A stretch of 64,000 bases of DNA from Himantopus leucocephalus (taxonomy: Eukaryota; Chordata; Aves; Charadriiformes; Recurvirostridae). Position numbers and translations under genes: made by a program. The stretch is taken from NCBI GenBank assembly GCA_003993805.1, contig RSEF01000001.1, forward strand, positions 65,881,017 to 65,945,016. Reading direction: 5' to 3'. Shown here in pieces: positions 61,016 to 64,000 of the stretch. Within the stretch, counting starts at the first letter, position 1. Every line of letters begins with the position of its first letter. The notes beneath the pieces were generated by a model, which worked only from the letters and a program-made list of their open reading frames with translations, had not been told where the DNA came from and did no database searches.

Positions 61016-61059
61016 TGACAGGCTGGACCGATGGGCTGAGGCCAATGGTATGAGGTTCA
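61016..61059 (+). mobile_element. CR1 LINE internal fragment cut by a gap
   Basis: GACAGGCTGGACCGATGGGC, then TGAGGCCAATGGTATGAGGTTCA. This matches the CR1 segment GACAGGCTGGAGAGGTGGGC...CTCATGAGGTTCAACAAGGCCAAGTGC. It begins within 3 bases of the U2-associated A-run and disappears into the assembly gap. Confidence 0.82.
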
Positions 61060-61159
61060 NNNNNNNNNNNNNNNNNNNNNNNNNNNNNNNNNNNNNNNNN
61101 NNNNNNNNNNNNNNNNNNNNNNNNNNNNNNNNNNNNNNNNNNNNNNNNNNNNNNNNNNN
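61060..61159. other. 100-N assembly gap
   Basis: Exactly 100 Ns. The left flank is CR1. The right flank (AATAAAGTATCAAGCTGC) is not recognisably CR1, so the CR1 3' end presumably lies in the gap. Confidence 0.95.
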
Positions 61160-64000
61160 AATAAAGTATCAAGCTGCTCTGAGTAAACAGGATAAGAAGA
61201 AAGCAATTTCCCCAGGCATGATGGCTTGCTTTCAGAGACAGTTTCCAGCCATCCTGAAGGAGGTGGTAAAAGTGTAAAGCCAAAAGAGTACTTTTTACTC
61301 TGGACCATGGGATGTGCCCATAGCAGATCACGTCTAGAAGGCTTGACTTCATGAGGCACTGTGGCCCCGCTGATCCTGGAAAATGGTCTTTTAGTTCCCT
61401 AGGTCAGATTCCTAAAATCCCTCTGGGCTGGTAGATGCTTTAGTGTTCACCCTAACAGGTACCAGCACCACTGACCCCTGCCTGTCTCCTGACAGCAGTA
61501 TGTCATTCTACTTTGATGTGAGTTTTCTTTGCATTATAGAAAACACCAAAAAGCCGTTGATGTACCAGAAGCACTCAATGGCAACTGCATTTCTTTCATG
61601 CAGTTTTAAAGCCACTGCCCCTGTTCTCCCGTGCCACAGACCTTCCCATTCCCCAGGAAGTCAATGTCAAGTTGTTGGTGAATGCTCCCTGGTGCCTTCA
61701 AATTGCAGGACACCCTCCAGCCTCACTTACCAGCTGGTACTGCTGCAGCCTTGGCGTGCAAAGGTGCTACGCACCCTCCCCTGTAGATGGCATGAAGGGA
61801 GACACCTCAGTTACCCAGCCTGGGGCTTGGCCAGACACCGGCAGGAGGGAGATGGAGAGGGCTCAAATCTCCCCCTTCCAGCATTAACGCTTTGATTAAT
61901 GACATTGACATTCAACTAAGATGTGGATTAATGCATATTAGGCCAGGCCTATAGGGAGTACTGGGCTTTACTGATGAATACTTTCTAGTATCTCTCATCT
62001 TGTTTGGGACAATCTCTTTCTCAGCCTCGCAAACAAAACCATAAACGGGAGACTAATCCAAACTGTTATCCCACTCAGTGGCAAAGTATTTTTTCATATT
62101 TTTCCCTAATATTAGGGTTCTTTTTTTGAAGGCAGAAAACTTAGCCAACCTTGCTGTGTCCCAGCAAGCACAGACACTGTTTGTTGTGTCATGAAAACGA
62201 ACAACACATTTTCAATGTTAAATAAACATTTATCTGAAGGTTCAGTGTGACTGCTTAAAGCTTATGTAAATCAATCACTGTAGGTTAACCTTTGCTCGCA
62301 ACACTATTTTTCCTTTCTGAAAGCACTGTAACCATGAGATCTCAGAGTTACATGGTTTTTAAACATGCCACTGTCAGGAGAAATACTTAGTGGAGAAATC
62401 TGGCACAGCAAATGCTTTTCCACCCAATGCTCTGTGGAGCTCAAGAAGTTTATGGGTTGCTGCGCTGTATCTTAAGGACATTAAAGATACAGTTTCAGCT
62501 ACAATCCATCTGGAAAAATACCATGAATGTGAAACTATTGAGAGTTTAGGAGAAGTTAATGTTCCCTGGCACATGCATATCAGCGCATTTCATTTACACA
62601 GTTACAAGCACGCTTTCCTTCTAAATTGGCTCAGTGGAACAGATCCTAACATGCCATACCAAGGTGTTTGCGTTACAAAGGGTTATTGTGCTGTGGTTTA
62701 GCCAAAGGAGATGAGAATAAGAAGATACAAGAAAACATTTGCAAGGAATTTAGGCCATGGCAAACAATGGCTGCTCTCTGCCCTGACAGAGCAAATATTT
62801 TTGTACCTGCAAAGCTCTAATTAAGTTGGGTAAGCAGAAAAGTTACCCAGCTTAACTGAAGACTAAAATGGAAATCTGAGAAGAGCAAGGTGTCTTGCCC
62901 ACTGCAAGGCAGCTTTTTTTAAAGAGTTTATTCCCTCTGCCGGTCAGTACGGATGGCCATCTCACTCTGTCTGCACATCTAAAACGGGAGACAGCACTGC
63001 ACAAAGTCAGGACAGGAAAAACACATGGACCGTGGAGAACAGAAATGGAGAGCTTTCAGCAATGGGAGGCTATTTTTAGAGCAGGGTAGACGATACGGCA
63101 GAGGTGGACAAGGTGGGATCCTTTTCACTGCATGTGGCTGAGACAGCTAATGCTTGCTCCAGAGGGTCTCTTAAAGGATCTTCTCACTTCCCTGGAAATT
63201 CCTTTTTCTCCTCCTGCAAAATCCTAGAGCACTTTTAGGTTGGATGAAAACCAGACTGTGACAGGAGCTGGGACTGTGGGGAATGCACCTTATGCATCCT
63301 GGTTACCGTTTGGACAGCTGGAAATGCTCCCTGATTTTCTTTGACTAAATGTCTCAGCTATTCTTCCTTCTGAGGAGATTTTCAGTGACAGCTAGAGGAA
63401 AAATCTCAGCAATGTTTAAGCCACGTACAGTGTTCTGTGTCTCAACTGAACTGGACTGCAAGCATTTCCCGCCAGAGGCTGAGCACGCTGCTGAGATCTG
63501 CAGATGGGAGCTGTGGCACAGGTCATGGGGCAAGACATCCCACTTTGCCTCTGGCATTCCCCGCGAGAGCTGCTGTGGCTTCAGCACAGTGTATCCCAGT
63601 CACCAGAGTGTAAGGCAGAGCATGGGCTTTGTAGAAACCCGTGAATGTGGCCTGTCCAGGAAAATGTTCCATTTCTTTCACTCTTTAAAGCCAAGCAGGA
63701 GCTGTTATTGAAGGAAAGCTGCAGTCAGACACCAGTTTGGTGGCTTATTGTAGAGGTACCTGGAAATCTGCAGCCAGTGCTTGCAGAAGGTCCTACTAGG
63801 TGGGCTTAGAGTTTCCTCTTGCCTCCATCCCTGAGAATCCCTGAAGCCCCAATGAGCTGTTGCTGGTCCCCCTGTATGGCAGCTGTCATCTTTTCTTACT
63901 CTGCCAAACCCCAGAGCATCTTTCAGCAGTGCTATTCTCTATCATAACAGGTGGCCCTTGTTTCTGTATCCAGCCAAAGCTAAAACCTCTGGCGACATTT
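61160..64000. other. Intergenic, no gene recognised
   Basis: No gene, RNA gene or clear repeat. The 61880-61955 stretch has homeodomain-type words (TTGATTAATGAC, GGATTAATGC) and a TAGGCC-A-GGCCTA palindrome at 61939-61951. Open frames up to 150 codons around 61.4-61.9 kb show no recognisable domain. Confidence 0.7.

Noticed and set aside
61443..61895. 150-codon open frame, + strand
   Set aside because: Low-complexity composition, no family resemblance, overlapped by another frame.

Overview
This is a vertebrate nuclear genomic window, and most likely a bird. It carries several CR1-type LINE fragments, including copies ending in the diagnostic ATTCTATG-repeat 3' tail, and a single intron-rich vertebrate gene. 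About 80% of the window is noncoding. The assembly is a draft: there are two 100-N gaps, both inside CR1 copies, and two isolated single Ns.

The only protein-coding gene I can support is the 3' part of NUAK1 (ARK5), an AMPK-related kinase activated by LKB1. It lies on the + strand. Five coding exons are visible: 1523-1674, 2937-3002, 10099-10218, 10519-10651 and 11734-12887. All have canonical GT-AG borders and join in frame into about 541 residues that end in the expected NUAK1 C-terminus. Roughly the first 120 residues (start codon, N-lobe, catalytic Lys) lie upstream of the window. The visible part holds the hinge and C-lobe of the kinase, the LKB1 target Thr, three GILK-type PP1-beta docking motifs and the ESGYYS phosphodegron. 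A long 3' UTR runs to about 15825, with a poly(A) signal at 15801-15806, and contains a folded-back ancient repeat.

From about 15.8 kb to the end I see no protein-coding gene, which is about 48 kb. From memory of the human locus, a large gene-poor interval lies 3' of NUAK1, so this is expected. The interval holds scattered CR1 remnants, degraded copies of an ancient palindromic amniote repeat (core resembling CCATTGACTTCAATGG), microsatellites and G-quadruplex motifs. It also holds a GC/CpG-rich block at about 30.9-31.45 kb beside a motif-rich AT-balanced stretch, which is a candidate regulatory element or noncoding-RNA promoter. At about 60.92 kb a 3'-truncated U2 snRNA pseudogene, followed by an A-run, abuts an internal CR1 fragment.

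I found no CRISPR array, operon, intact mobile element or obviously new protein system. The most useful leads are the U2/CR1 junction, the hairpin repeat in the NUAK1 3' UTR, the CpG-rich block, a CRE/AP-1 pair inside a degraded repeat, and the CR1 fragment directly upstream of the NUAK1 DFG exon.
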